Source of the DNA: an uncultured Oscillospiraceae bacterium
Lineage (GTDB): Bacteria > Bacillota > Clostridia > Oscillospirales > Oscillospiraceae
Assembly (NCBI GenBank): GCA_947625815.1
Contig: CANQPU010000002.1
Location: 62,001-126,000, forward strand
Reading direction: 5' to 3'
DNA: 64,000 nt
The notes beneath the pieces are model-generated. The model saw only the letters and a list, made by a program, of their open reading frames with translations, was not told the origin of the DNA and searched no databases. Both the position numbers and the translations under genes were made by a program. Each line of letters opens with the position of its first letter. Within the stretch, counting starts at the first letter, position 1. Positions 9,383 to 17,557 of the stretch are shown piece after piece.

Positions 9383-9415
9383 TTGCGGTTCGTATTAAAA
9401 TAGACTATAAGTCTA
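9383..9415 (+). promoter_or_regulatory. Promoter of the HAD phosphatase gene with a palindrome over its -10
   Basis: TTGCGG (9383-9388) and TATAAG (9406-9411) are spaced by 17 bp. The -10 lies inside a perfect palindrome, TAGACT-ATA-AGTCTA (9401-9415), which could be a repressor operator. The gene starts at 9452. Confidence 0.45.
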
Positions 9416-9451
9416 ATATAACAGAAAAACCTTGAACAGGGAAGTGGTATC

Positions 9452-10303
9452 ATGAAAAAAGCGAAGCCCACCGTGGCCGTGATGTACGACTTTGACAAGA
9501 CCCTCTGCACCAAGGACATGCAGGAGTACTCCTTTATCCCCAACGTGAACATGACCCCCGCCGAATTCTGGCGGGAGTCCAACGAGCTTGCCGCGCAAAA
9601 AAAGATGGACGGGATCCTGGCCTATATGTTCGTGATGCTGGACAGGGCCCGGACCGCGCGCAAATCCGTCCGCCGGGAGAGCTTTGTGGCGCTGGGGAAG
9701 GACCTGGAGTTCTATCCCGGCGTGGAGACCTGGTTTGAGCGGATAAACGCCTTCGGCAAAGCCGAGGGCGTGGACGTGAAGCATTATATCATCTCCTCGG
9801 GCCTCCGGGAGATCATCGAGGGCTCCAGCATCTATAAGTACTTTGCCGAGGTCTTTGCCTGCGAGTTCCTCTACGATGTGGACGACGTGGCCCAGTGGCC
9901 CAAGAACGTGGTCAACTACACCACCAAGACCCAGTTCCTCTTCCGCATCAACAAGGGCGTTCTGGACCTGTCCGACGACAAGACGCTCAACGACTACATC
10001 CCCGAGGACGAGCGCCCGGTGCCCTTCCGCAACATGCTCTACATCGGGGACGGGAAGACCGACGTGCCCTGCATGAAGCTGGTGCGGGTCAACGGCGGCT
10101 GCTCCATCGCCGTCTACCCCCGAAGTAGACGGGAGACGGCCAGCGAGCTTTTGCGGGACGGCCGGGCTGACTTCATGCTCCCCGCGGACTATTCCCAGGA
10201 CGGGGAGCTGGAGAGGACCGTCCAGACCGTCATCCGCAAAATGGCCATCGCCGACCGGCTGAAGCGCCAGTCCGCCGCTCAGATGGAGAAGGTGCGCCTG
10301 TGA
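9452..10303 (+). CDS. HAD-superfamily phosphatase
   Basis: 283 residues, soluble. Motif I is YDFDKTLC near the N-terminus (nucleophile D13, general acid D15), motif II lies near YIISSG, and the C-terminal acidic motif is GDGKTDVPCMK. This is the layout of a haloacid-dehalogenase hydrolase with a C1-type helical cap, resembling phosphoserine-phosphatase-like enzymes. Substrate unknown. SD AGGGAAGTGG precedes the ATG; the 3' end overlaps the DUF1294 gene by 4 nt. Confidence 0.85.
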   Translation: MKKAKPTVAVMYDFDKTLCTKDMQEYSFIPNVNMTPAEFWRESNELAAQKKMDGILAYMFVMLDRARTARKSVRRESFVALGKDLEFYPGVETWFERINAFGKAEGVDVKHYIISSGLREIIEGSSIYKYFAEVFACEFLYDVDDVAQWPKNVVNYTTKTQFLFRINKGVLDLSDDKTLNDYIPEDERPVPFRNMLYIGDGKTDVPCMKLVRVNGGCSIAVYPRSRRETASELLRDGRADFMLPADYSQDGELERTVQTVIRKMAIADRLKRQSAAQMEKVRL

Positions 10304-10572
10304 CTTACGTCCTCGCGGCCTTCCTCGTCCTTGCGAACCTGACCGCCTTTGTCCTCTTCGCCGTGGACAAGCGCCGGGCCGAAAGACATATGTGGAGGAT
10401 CCCGGAAGCCACGCTCCTGACCGCCGCCGCGCTGGGCGGCTCCCTCGGGGCGCTCCTGGGCATCCACCTTTTGCGCCATAAGACGAGCCGCCTGAAGTTC
10501 ACCCTCCTCGTCCCCGCGCTCCTGATGCTCCACGCGGCGCTGTTCGCCTATCTTTTTTGGGCGCTCTCCTGA
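10300..10572 (+). CDS. DUF1294 small membrane protein
   Basis: 90 residues with GTG start (GTGA overlaps the previous stop). Matches the DUF1294 pattern: an N-terminal membrane helix, FAVDKRRAE, RIPEATLLTAAALGGSLGA, then LLRHKTSRLKF and a C-terminal membrane helix. Molecular function of the family is unknown. Co-transcribed with the HAD phosphatase. A GC-rich imperfect inverted repeat at 10559-10585 overlaps its 3' end but lacks a clear downstream T-run. Confidence 0.8.
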   Translation: MTYVLAAFLVLANLTAFVLFAVDKRRAERHMWRIPEATLLTAAALGGSLGALLGIHLLRHKTSRLKFTLLVPALLMLHAALFAYLFWALS

Positions 10573-10622
10573 CCGGAGGGCGCCCTGACTTTAAAAATAT
10601 ATCCCCTTTGAATGGCCCGGCG

Positions 10623-11990
10623 TCAGAGGGTCAGCGTTCCGGAGTCGGACTCCAGCAGGAGGAGGATCTTCTCCTCGTCCCCGGTCCCGGCGTTCAGGTA
10701 CACCAGCACATGGCCTCCCTCCTCCGTCCGGCACAGGTACTCCTCGCACAGCACCTCGTTTTTCCCCGCGGTGGGGATCACCGCCGGGCGGTGAGATTCC
10801 ACGGTGAGGGCGGGGGAGAGGCGCGAGACGGCGGCGTCGGTGTCAAAGGCGGCCCGCGCCGGCTCTCTGCGGGTGTGGTTCATCACATACCCCCTGGCCT
10901 CCATGCCGGTGACCCGGCCGGTGTCCAGCGCCACAGTGACCTTGATGAGGTCGGGGTAACAGATGACCCCGTCCTGCGCGTAGGCGAAGGTGGCCATCAG
11001 CTCCCCGCCCTCGGCGGTGTGATAGGTGGGCTCCATCCCGTCGTAGCCGTGGCTCTCCAGGAACCGCTGGGCGGTCTTCACCGCCGCCTCCGGCGCGATC
11101 TCCCCCTCGGAGGTCTCCCGGGCGGTGCCGTAAAAGACCACCTTGCCGCCCCGCTTCGTCACCTCCACCGTCTCGATCTCGCCGCCGCTCTGACAGGTGA
11201 GGACATAGACCGGGAGCGCCTTCTCCTCCCGGAGACAGAGGACCCGGAGCCTTTTGGCCTCCACCCCCAGGAACCGGGCCGCGGCCGCGAGCGCCTCGTC
11301 CTCGCCAATCTCCGCAAGCCCCTCCAGGAGCCGGGGCTCCATGGTGTCGATGTGCTGCGAAAAGGGCCCGTCGTAGATCAGGGACGGCATCTCGGGCAGG
11401 TCCGTCTCCATGTCCTTGAAGGAGTCGGCGAAGCCCACGTCCACCATGCTGTCCTCGGCGGAGGCGATGACGGCCTCGGCCTTTTCCAGCTCGGCGGTGC
11501 TGATCTGGCCGGAGATGAGCATGGCCGCGAGGCCCGAGAGCGTGTCGGATACGGTCCCGGCGCTCCCGGAAAGCTCCGACAGGGCCTGCCGCGCCTCGCC
11601 GCTGAGGCCGGAGCCCCTGGCGCCCATCCTCGAAAGATAGGCCAGGTAATCCCCGGTCCTGGCCAGGAACGCCGCCGTGTGCTCCAGCTCTATGTTCCCG
11701 TAGGGCAGGCTCTCGATGGCCTGACTGGCCGCCGCGCAGTGGGCGTAGCCCTGGGAGCACAGGTCGCTCACCATGGTGGGCGTGGCGGCGCAGAGAGTCT
11801 TCTGAAGGGAGGCGTCCAGCGCCCCCACGGCGTCCGCCAGCTCCACAAAGGCCCGGTCATACCCCACGGCCACGGTGCGCCGGAGGGCCGTTTTCTCCGT
11901 CTCGCTCCGCCATAAAAAACCGCCCATGACGAGAACGGCCGCCAGGGAATAGATGATGATCAGCCTTCCGGCCTTTTTGCTATACCACAT
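10623..11990 (-). CDS. ypeB: YpeB, spore germination protein
   Basis: 455 residues: one N-terminal membrane anchor (about residues 10-27), a helical domain, and C-terminal PepSY/YpeB repeats. In Bacillus YpeB is needed for the spore lytic enzyme SleB to accumulate and stay inactive in the dormant spore coat/cortex. Unlike in Bacillus, no sleB lies next to it. The ATG directly follows the T-run of the gltX terminator hairpin, and the only plausible SD (AAAAGGGG) is the 3' arm of that hairpin, so translation may depend on whether the hairpin forms. Sporulation sigma promoter not identified. Confidence 0.85.
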   Translation of the reverse strand: MWYSKKAGRLIIIYSLAAVLVMGGFLWRSETEKTALRRTVAVGYDRAFVELADAVGALDASLQKTLCAATPTMVSDLCSQGYAHCAAASQAIESLPYGNIELEHTAAFLARTGDYLAYLSRMGARGSGLSGEARQALSELSGSAGTVSDTLSGLAAMLISGQISTAELEKAEAVIASAEDSMVDVGFADSFKDMETDLPEMPSLIYDGPFSQHIDTMEPRLLEGLAEIGEDEALAAAARFLGVEAKRLRVLCLREEKALPVYVLTCQSGGEIETVEVTKRGGKVVFYGTARETSEGEIAPEAAVKTAQRFLESHGYDGMEPTYHTAEGGELMATFAYAQDGVICYPDLIKVTVALDTGRVTGMEARGYVMNHTRREPARAAFDTDAAVSRLSPALTVESHRPAVIPTAGKNEVLCEEYLCRTEEGGHVLVYLNAGTGDEEKILLLLESDSGTLTL

Positions 11991-12034
11991 AAAAACACCC
12001 CTTTTGCCCTATCTTTGGCGCAAAAGGGGTGTTT
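11991..12034 (-). terminator. gltX terminator whose 3' arm carries the ypeB Shine-Dalgarno
   Basis: A perfect 14-bp inverted repeat AAACACCCCTTTTG / CAAAAGGGGTGTTT (11993-12006 and 12021-12034) ends on the minus strand in GTGTTTTT immediately before the ypeB ATG at 11990. It lies 15 bp after the gltX stop. The AAAAGGGG of its downstream arm is correctly spaced (7 nt) to be the ypeB ribosome-binding site. Confidence 0.8.
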
Positions 12035-12048
12035 CACTCATTGAAAAT

Positions 12049-13539
12049 TTATGAAAGCTTGTCAATGGCCGCCCTGACGCGCGCGACGCACTGGCTTTTC
12101 CCCAGGATCCGTGCGATCTCCACGGCCCCGCCGGGGGTGACGGCGCGGCCCGTGAGGGCGATGCGCAGGGGCCACATGATCCGGGCGTTCTTCACGCCGT
12201 CGGTCTCCGCCATGGCGGTGAGGACGGCCAGGATCGACTCGTCGTCCCAGCTCTCCACCGCCTCCAGGGCGGGCAGGAGCCTCCGGAGCGTATCCAGGGA
12301 GCCGGGGATGTCGGTCTTGGACTTTTTGTGGACGTAAAGCTCGGCGTCGTATTCCGGCACGGCGTCAAAAAAGTCCACCTTTTCCGGGATATCGGAGAGC
12401 TTTTCGGTCCTCGGCTGCAAAAGGGCCGCGACCTGGAGAACGTCGATGGCCGGATCCCTCACCGCCCGCCGGATGTAGGGCTCCGCCGCCCTCGCGAATG
12501 CCTCCGGCGCCATGGCCCGGATGTACTCTGCGTTGAACCAGGTGAGCTTGGCGATGTCAAAAACCGCGGGGGACTTGGAGACGCCATGGATGTCGAAGAT
12601 CTCCGCCAGCTCCCGGAGAGAGTAGACCTCCCGCTCTCCCCCGGGGGACCAGCCGAGCAGGGCCACATAGTTCACCACGGCGGGGGTGAGGTAGCCTTCG
12701 GCGATCAGATCCTCATAGCTGGGGTCGCCGTGGCGCTTGCTCATCTTCCGGACCGCGCCCGTCTCGGCGTCCGTCACCATGACGGAGGAGCAGTGGACAT
12801 AGGTGGGGATCTCCCAGCCGAAGGCCCGGTACAGCAGGTCGTATTTCGGCGCGGAGGACAGATACTCGGCGCCGCGGACCACGTGGGTGATGCCCATCAG
12901 GTGGTCGTCGATGACATTGGCGAAATTATAGGTGGGCAGGCCGTCGGACTTCAGCAGGATCTGGTCCTCCAGCTCCTTGTTCTCCACGGTGATGGCGCCG
13001 TATACCGCGTCGTGGAAGGTGGTGGAGCCCTCCCGGGGCATCCTCTGGCGGATGACATAGGGCTCCCCGGCGGCGGCCCTGGCGTCCGCCTCCTCCCGGC
13101 TCAGGGCGCGGCAGGGGTCCTCGGAGCGGCTGAAGTCCCCGGAGTCCTCCCCAGACTCCGATTTTTCGCAGAAGCACCGGTAGGCGTGGCCCTTTTCGAT
13201 CAAAAGCTCGGCGTATTCCTTATAAAATCCGCGCCGTTCCGTCTGGATGTAGGGCCCCACCGGGCCGCCCACATCCGGCCCCTCGTCGTGGTCAAGGCCG
13301 CACTCGGCCAGGGTCCGGTAAATGACGTCCACCGCCCCCTTCACGAGCCGCCCCTGATCGGTGTCCTCGATCCGCAGGATGAATTTTCCCCCGGCGTGGC
13401 GGGCGATGAGCCAGGTGTACAGCGCCGTGCGCAGATTTCCCACATGCATGTACCCCGTGGGGGAGGGGGCGAAGCGCGTCCGCACCCCGTCGTGGGGGAT
13501 GCGGGACTCAAGCTCTTCCAGCCGTTTCATATCAGGCAT
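12049..13539 (-). CDS. gltX: Glutamyl-tRNA synthetase
   Basis: 496 residues, a class I aminoacyl-tRNA synthetase charging tRNA-Glu. Visible: the HIGH-type signature in RFAPSPTGYMHVGN, the KMSKS-type loop KMSKRHGD, and a helical anticodon-binding C-terminal third. Length is normal for bacterial GltX. The ATG at 13539 has a strong SD (GGAGGT, 5 nt away). It is in the context of a normal single-gene unit with its own consensus-like promoter and terminator. Confidence 0.96.
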   Translation of the reverse strand: MPDMKRLEELESRIPHDGVRTRFAPSPTGYMHVGNLRTALYTWLIARHAGGKFILRIEDTDQGRLVKGAVDVIYRTLAECGLDHDEGPDVGGPVGPYIQTERRGFYKEYAELLIEKGHAYRCFCEKSESGEDSGDFSRSEDPCRALSREEADARAAAGEPYVIRQRMPREGSTTFHDAVYGAITVENKELEDQILLKSDGLPTYNFANVIDDHLMGITHVVRGAEYLSSAPKYDLLYRAFGWEIPTYVHCSSVMVTDAETGAVRKMSKRHGDPSYEDLIAEGYLTPAVVNYVALLGWSPGGEREVYSLRELAEIFDIHGVSKSPAVFDIAKLTWFNAEYIRAMAPEAFARAAEPYIRRAVRDPAIDVLQVAALLQPRTEKLSDIPEKVDFFDAVPEYDAELYVHKKSKTDIPGSLDTLRRLLPALEAVESWDDESILAVLTAMAETDGVKNARIMWPLRIALTGRAVTPGGAVEIARILGKSQCVARVRAAIDKLS

Positions 13540-13570
13540 AAGATACCTCCAGTTTTTTTGTCTACCCTCT

Positions 13571-13599
13571 AATATATCTCATCGGGCTTTAATTTTCAA
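13571..13599 (-). promoter_or_regulatory. sigma-A promoter of gltX
   Basis: Minus strand TTGAAA (13599-13594) and TATATT (13576-13571), spacer 17 bp, about 30 bp before the gltX start. Confidence 0.7.
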
Positions 13600-13616
13600 G
13601 ATGTCTGTGATATAAT
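13588..13616 (+). promoter_or_regulatory. Extended -10 promoter of the FHA-FtsW operon
   Basis: TGATATAAT (13608-13616) is an extended -10; a weak TTTAAT -35 sits 17 bp upstream (13588-13593). It overlaps the divergent gltX promoter, so the two transcription units may compete for polymerase. Leader of roughly 100 nt. Confidence 0.6.
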
Positions 13617-13719
13617 ATCCCCATTCGCGGGCGGGCCCGGGCCGTTTTTTCTCTCCGGCGGACGCCGGACAGGCAAGCGCGGCCGCCCCGGCCGCAGATC
13701 GGGAAAGGAGGACATGGAC

Positions 13720-15420
13720 ATGGAGCTTTCGGCGGTATTCATCACGGCCTCCCGGTATCTCATACCGGCGCTGGCGCTGGTGATCCTCGTCCGCTGCGGC
13801 GTCTCCATGCTCTCCGGGAGAACGGAAAAGGAGGTCTGGGGGTGGCTCACCCTCCCGGGAGGGGAGAGAGTGGAGCTGTCCAACTGGGAGAACATCGTGG
13901 GCCGGGCGGCCTCCTCGGACGTGGTCCTCGGCTACAAATCCGTCTCCCGTACCCACGCCGCCCTCATACGGGACGCCGCCGGGCGGTGGACCGTCCGGGA
14001 CCTGGGCTCCAGGACCGGCGTGAAGCTCCGGGGGAAGAAGCTGGACGGTCCCGCGGCGGTGCGCACCGGCGACACCGTCGCCTTCGGCGGGGCCGGATGC
14101 GTCTTTCAGGCCGCCACGGTCCGGCAGGAGCGGGAGCGGGCCGACCTGCGCAGGACGCGGGGCGCGGGGCTCCGCGGCGCCGTCACCGTCCTTTTGCTCA
14201 CGGCCTTCCTCTTCCTCGTCTGCGCCCAGCACATGGCGGCGGGGGAGACGAACGCGGCCGTTCCCGCGGCCTTTGCCGCCCTCGCCCTCCTGGTCTGGAC
14301 CTGCTACGGCGTGACCCGGGCCCTGGGACGGACGGGGTTTGAGGTGGAGACCATCGCCTTTTTGCTGGCGGCCGTGGGCTTTGGCGTCTGCGCCTCCTCG
14401 GATCCGGACGCTCTCTGGAAGGAGATGGTCTGCCTCACGGCCGGGGTGGTCCTCTACTTCGTCATCGGCTCGTATCTGCGGGATCTGGACCGGGCCCGCA
14501 GGCTCAGCCTCCCCATGGCCGCGGCGGGCATCGCCCTTCTTTTGGTGAATCTCCTCACCGCCACGAGCATCTTCGGCGCGAAAAACTGGATCCGGATCGC
14601 CGGCATCTCCTTCCAGCCCTCGGAGCTGGTAAAGATCTGCTTCATTTTCGCGGGCTCCGCCACGCTGGACAGGCTCTACACCCGCCGGAACCTCCTGCTG
14701 TTCGTGGGCTTCGCCGCGGCCACGGTGGGGTGCCTTGCCGCCATGAGCGACTTCGGGACGGCGGCCGTCTTTTTCGCCGCCTACATCGTCATCGCCTATA
14801 TGCGCTCGGGGAGCTTCGCCACGGTGCTCCTCTCCGTGGCCGGCGCGGCGCTGGGCGCCTTCATGGCCGTGACCGCGCGGCCCTATATCCTCTCCCGGTT
14901 CGCCGCCTGGGGCCACGTCTGGGACGCGCCCAATGACGGGGGCTATCAGCAGACCCGCACGCTGGCCGCGGCGGCCTCGGGCGGACTTTTCGGCCTGGGC
15001 GGGGGGAAGGGCCGGCTCCATCGGATCTTTGCCGCCGATACGGACATGGTCTTCGGCATGGTCTGCGAGGAGCTGGGCCTCCTCATGGCGGTCCTGTGCG
15101 TCCTGGCCATCGTACTGCTGGCCCTGTTCGCCGTGCGTTCGGCGGGGTCGTCGCGCAGCACCTTTTACGCCATCGCCGCCTGCGCCTCGGTGACGGTGAT
15201 GCTCACCCAGCTGGCGCTCAATGTTTTCGGGTCCCTGGACCTCCTGCCCTTTACCGGCGTGACCTTCCCGCTGGTGTCCAAGGGCGGCTCCAGCCTGATC
15301 GCGGCCTTTGGGATGCTGGCCTTCGTCAAGGCCGCGGATGCCCGACAGGACGCCAGCTTCGCCATTCCGGGCCTGCCGCGCCCGGGGCGGAAGGGCCGGC
15401 GGGGAGGTGAGGAGCCATGA
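13720..15420 (+). CDS. FHA domain fused to an FtsW/RodA/SpoVE-family glycosyltransferase
   Basis: 566 residues. One N-terminal membrane segment, a cytoplasmic forkhead-associated domain (about 40-125: GRAASSDVVLGYKSVSRTHA, DLGSRTGVKL), then a SEDS polytopic domain (LMGLGGGKGRLHR-like loop, FPLVSKGGSSLIAAFG near the C-terminus). SEDS proteins polymerise lipid II with a class B PBP, which is encoded immediately downstream with a 4-nt overlap. FHA binds phosphothreonine, so a Ser/Thr kinase may control this synthase. The ATG at 13720 is favoured over that at 13714 because AAAGGAGG is only 2 nt from the latter but 8 nt from the former. Confidence 0.9.
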   Translation: MELSAVFITASRYLIPALALVILVRCGVSMLSGRTEKEVWGWLTLPGGERVELSNWENIVGRAASSDVVLGYKSVSRTHAALIRDAAGRWTVRDLGSRTGVKLRGKKLDGPAAVRTGDTVAFGGAGCVFQAATVRQERERADLRRTRGAGLRGAVTVLLLTAFLFLVCAQHMAAGETNAAVPAAFAALALLVWTCYGVTRALGRTGFEVETIAFLLAAVGFGVCASSDPDALWKEMVCLTAGVVLYFVIGSYLRDLDRARRLSLPMAAAGIALLLVNLLTATSIFGAKNWIRIAGISFQPSELVKICFIFAGSATLDRLYTRRNLLLFVGFAAATVGCLAAMSDFGTAAVFFAAYIVIAYMRSGSFATVLLSVAGAALGAFMAVTARPYILSRFAAWGHVWDAPNDGGYQQTRTLAAAASGGLFGLGGGKGRLHRIFAADTDMVFGMVCEELGLLMAVLCVLAIVLLALFAVRSAGSSRSTFYAIAACASVTVMLTQLALNVFGSLDLLPFTGVTFPLVSKGGSSLIAAFGMLAFVKAADARQDASFAIPGLPRPGRKGRRGGEEP

Positions 15421-16730
15421 AAAAGGTGAGATCCCGCGCGTCCGCCGTCCTGCTGATCGCCGCCGCCGTCCTGGCCCTCCTGGGACTCTTCGTTCTGCAA
15501 TACGGGAGGGATGGGGGCCGGTGGGCCGCCTTTATCTCCAACGGCGACGCTTACGCCTCCGGCTCCCTCCGGGCCGGGACCGTCACCGACCGCGACGGCG
15601 AGATCCTGTACCTGGCCTCGGACGGCCAGGCCCGGTACGCCGCCGACGAGGAGACCCGCCGCGCCACCCTCCACGTGGTAGGCGACCGGGAGCTCAGGAT
15701 CGGCACCGGCGCCATATTCCGATACGCGGAGGCGATCCTGGGCTGGGACCCGCTGAACGGCCTGTGGGACCCCGCCGGCAAGGGCGGGACGCTGACCCTG
15801 TCCGTTGACGCCGGCGTCCACCGCGCCGCCCTGGAGGCCCTGGACGGCCGCCGGGGGGCCGTGGCGGTCATCAACTATAAGACGGGGGAGGTGGTCTGCG
15901 CCGCCTCCAGCCCCACCTTCGACCCGGAGGACCCGCCGGAGACGGTGGAGGACGGCTCCGGCGTCTACCTGAACCGGGCCATATCCGCCGCCTTCACCCC
16001 CGGCTCCACCTATAAGCTCGTGACCCTGACGGCGGCCATCGAATGTATCCCGGACCTTTTTGAGCGGGATTTTGAGTGCGACGGGGTTTATGAGATCGGC
16101 GGCGGCCGGGTCACCTGCCCCCGCGCCCACGGGAAGATGAAGATCGAGGACGCCCTGGCCTCCTCCTGCAACTGCGTCTTCGGCGCTCTGGCCGTGGAGC
16201 TGGGCGGCCAGATCATGGGCCGGTACGCGGAGAGGCTGGGCATCACCTCCGGCCATTTTGTGGACAGCCTCAGGACCGCCGCGGGGAGGTTCGACGTGGG
16301 CGGCGAGGGCAGCCTGGAGCTGGCCTGGTCCGGCGCGGGGCAGTATCATGACCTGGTCTGCCCCATGACCATGGCCCGGCTCGCCGCCGCCATCGCCGCG
16401 GGCGGCACGGCCCCGGCGCTCACCCAGCTCCGGGGCGTCTCCGGCGACGGCGAGCGGATCATGGAGGAGGAGACCGCTGCGCGCCTGGCGGAGATGATGG
16501 ACTACTGCGTCTTCCGCACCTATGGGGATGAGAAGTTCCCGGGCCTTGACCTGTGCGCCAAGTCCGGCACCGCCGAAACGGGCGCGGAAAAGCCCACCGC
16601 CTGGTTCACCGGCTTTCTCGCGGACCCGGACCACCCCTACGCCTTCGCCGTGGTCGTGGAGGACGCCGGCTCCGGCGCCGGCGCGGCGGGCCCCGTCGCC
16701 AACGCGGTCCTGCAGGCGGCGGTCCGATAA
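15417..16730 (+). CDS. Class B-like penicillin-binding protein (transpeptidase)
   Basis: 437 residues: membrane anchor (about 8-28), a short N-terminal module, then a transpeptidase domain with catalytic S197-TYK200, SxN motif S250-C-N252 and KSGT box at 382-385. It is shorter than PBP2/PBP3 because the N-terminal pedestal is reduced; this matches the PbpA-type partner found next to FtsW/RodA proteins. It crosslinks peptidoglycan on the outer membrane face. ATGA overlap with the upstream gene implies coupled synthesis. Confidence 0.9.
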   Translation: MKKVRSRASAVLLIAAAVLALLGLFVLQYGRDGGRWAAFISNGDAYASGSLRAGTVTDRDGEILYLASDGQARYAADEETRRATLHVVGDRELRIGTGAIFRYAEAILGWDPLNGLWDPAGKGGTLTLSVDAGVHRAALEALDGRRGAVAVINYKTGEVVCAASSPTFDPEDPPETVEDGSGVYLNRAISAAFTPGSTYKLVTLTAAIECIPDLFERDFECDGVYEIGGGRVTCPRAHGKMKIEDALASSCNCVFGALAVELGGQIMGRYAERLGITSGHFVDSLRTAAGRFDVGGEGSLELAWSGAGQYHDLVCPMTMARLAAAIAAGGTAPALTQLRGVSGDGERIMEEETAARLAEMMDYCVFRTYGDEKFPGLDLCAKSGTAETGAEKPTAWFTGFLADPDHPYAFAVVVEDAGSGAGAAGPVANAVLQAAVR

Positions 16731-16737
16731 AAAACTG

Positions 16738-16766
16738 TGGACAACCTCCGGATATTATAGTAGTAT
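16738..16766 (+). promoter_or_regulatory. Weak promoter upstream of plsY
   Basis: TGGACA (16738-16743) and TAGTAT (16761-16766), spacer 17 bp, in the 80-bp gap after the PBP gene. Confidence 0.35.
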
Positions 16767-16812
16767 GGCATAAAAAGACATATTGAAAACGCTGGAAAGG
16801 GGAGATGATCTG

Positions 16813-17436
16813 ATGGGCGCCGTTAAAATCGTTCTGGCGGGTCTGGCGGCTTATCTGATAGGATCCATATCCTCCGCGGTGGTGGTCTCCTATGTGGTCA
16901 GCCGCAAGGATATCCGCAATTACGGCTCCGGCAACGCCGGGGCCACCAACATGGCGCGCTTTTTCGGCATGGCCGGGGGCGTGGCCACCTTCCTGCTGGA
17001 TGTGCTCAAGACCGTGGCGGCCATGTCCCTGGGCCGGCTCATCGGCGGGGAGTACGGCTTTCTCCTCTCGGCCGTGACCTGTATGCTGGGCCACTGCTTT
17101 CCCGTCTGGTTCGGGTTCAAGGGCGGCAAGGGCGTCTCCGTGGGCGCGGCCGTCGGCCTTATGCTCCATTGGAAGGTCTTCGTCATCATCGTGGCTGTGT
17201 TCTTTTTGACCTTCGCCCTGACCCGCCGGGTCTCCGCGGGCTCGGTGATGTGCGCCCTCGCCTTCGTGCCGGCGGAGCTGGCCGCCGGCTTCCGGGACTG
17301 GCCCACCCTCCTCACCGGCGTGTGCGCCGGACTTCTGGTGCTGTTCATGCACCGGGGCAACATCAGGCGTCTCCTCAACGGCACGGAGAAGCCCTTCAAG
17401 CCCCGCTCGGCCCGGTTCAAACGGAAAAAACCGTGA
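16813..17436 (+). CDS. plsY: PlsY, acyl-phosphate:glycerol-3-phosphate acyltransferase
   Basis: 207 residues with about five membrane helices. Makes lysophosphatidic acid from acyl-phosphate and glycerol-3-phosphate, the first committed step of phospholipid synthesis. The family motifs are visible: GSGNAGATN and GHCFPVWFGFKGGKGVS. The ATG at 16813 has SD AAAGGGGAG at about 8 nt; an upstream in-frame TTG has none. A basic C-terminal tail (KRKKP) is cytoplasmic. Confidence 0.94.
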   Translation: MGAVKIVLAGLAAYLIGSISSAVVVSYVVSRKDIRNYGSGNAGATNMARFFGMAGGVATFLLDVLKTVAAMSLGRLIGGEYGFLLSAVTCMLGHCFPVWFGFKGGKGVSVGAAVGLMLHWKVFVIIVAVFFLTFALTRRVSAGSVMCALAFVPAELAAGFRDWPTLLTGVCAGLLVLFMHRGNIRRLLNGTEKPFKPRSARFKRKKP

Positions 17437-17557
17437 TCTACCCGCAAAAAACTCCCCGGCAATGTAAAAAAAACAGTGGCATTTCCGAAATTTGTGTGTT
17501 ATAGTGATTATGTATACTCATATACTTTGGACAGACAGTCGCGAGGAGGAATGAAAC

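Noticed and set aside
10559..10585. Inverted repeat at the 3' end of the DUF1294 gene as a terminator
   Set aside because: One mismatch in the stem and no T-run downstream on either strand; the T6 lies on the wrong side.
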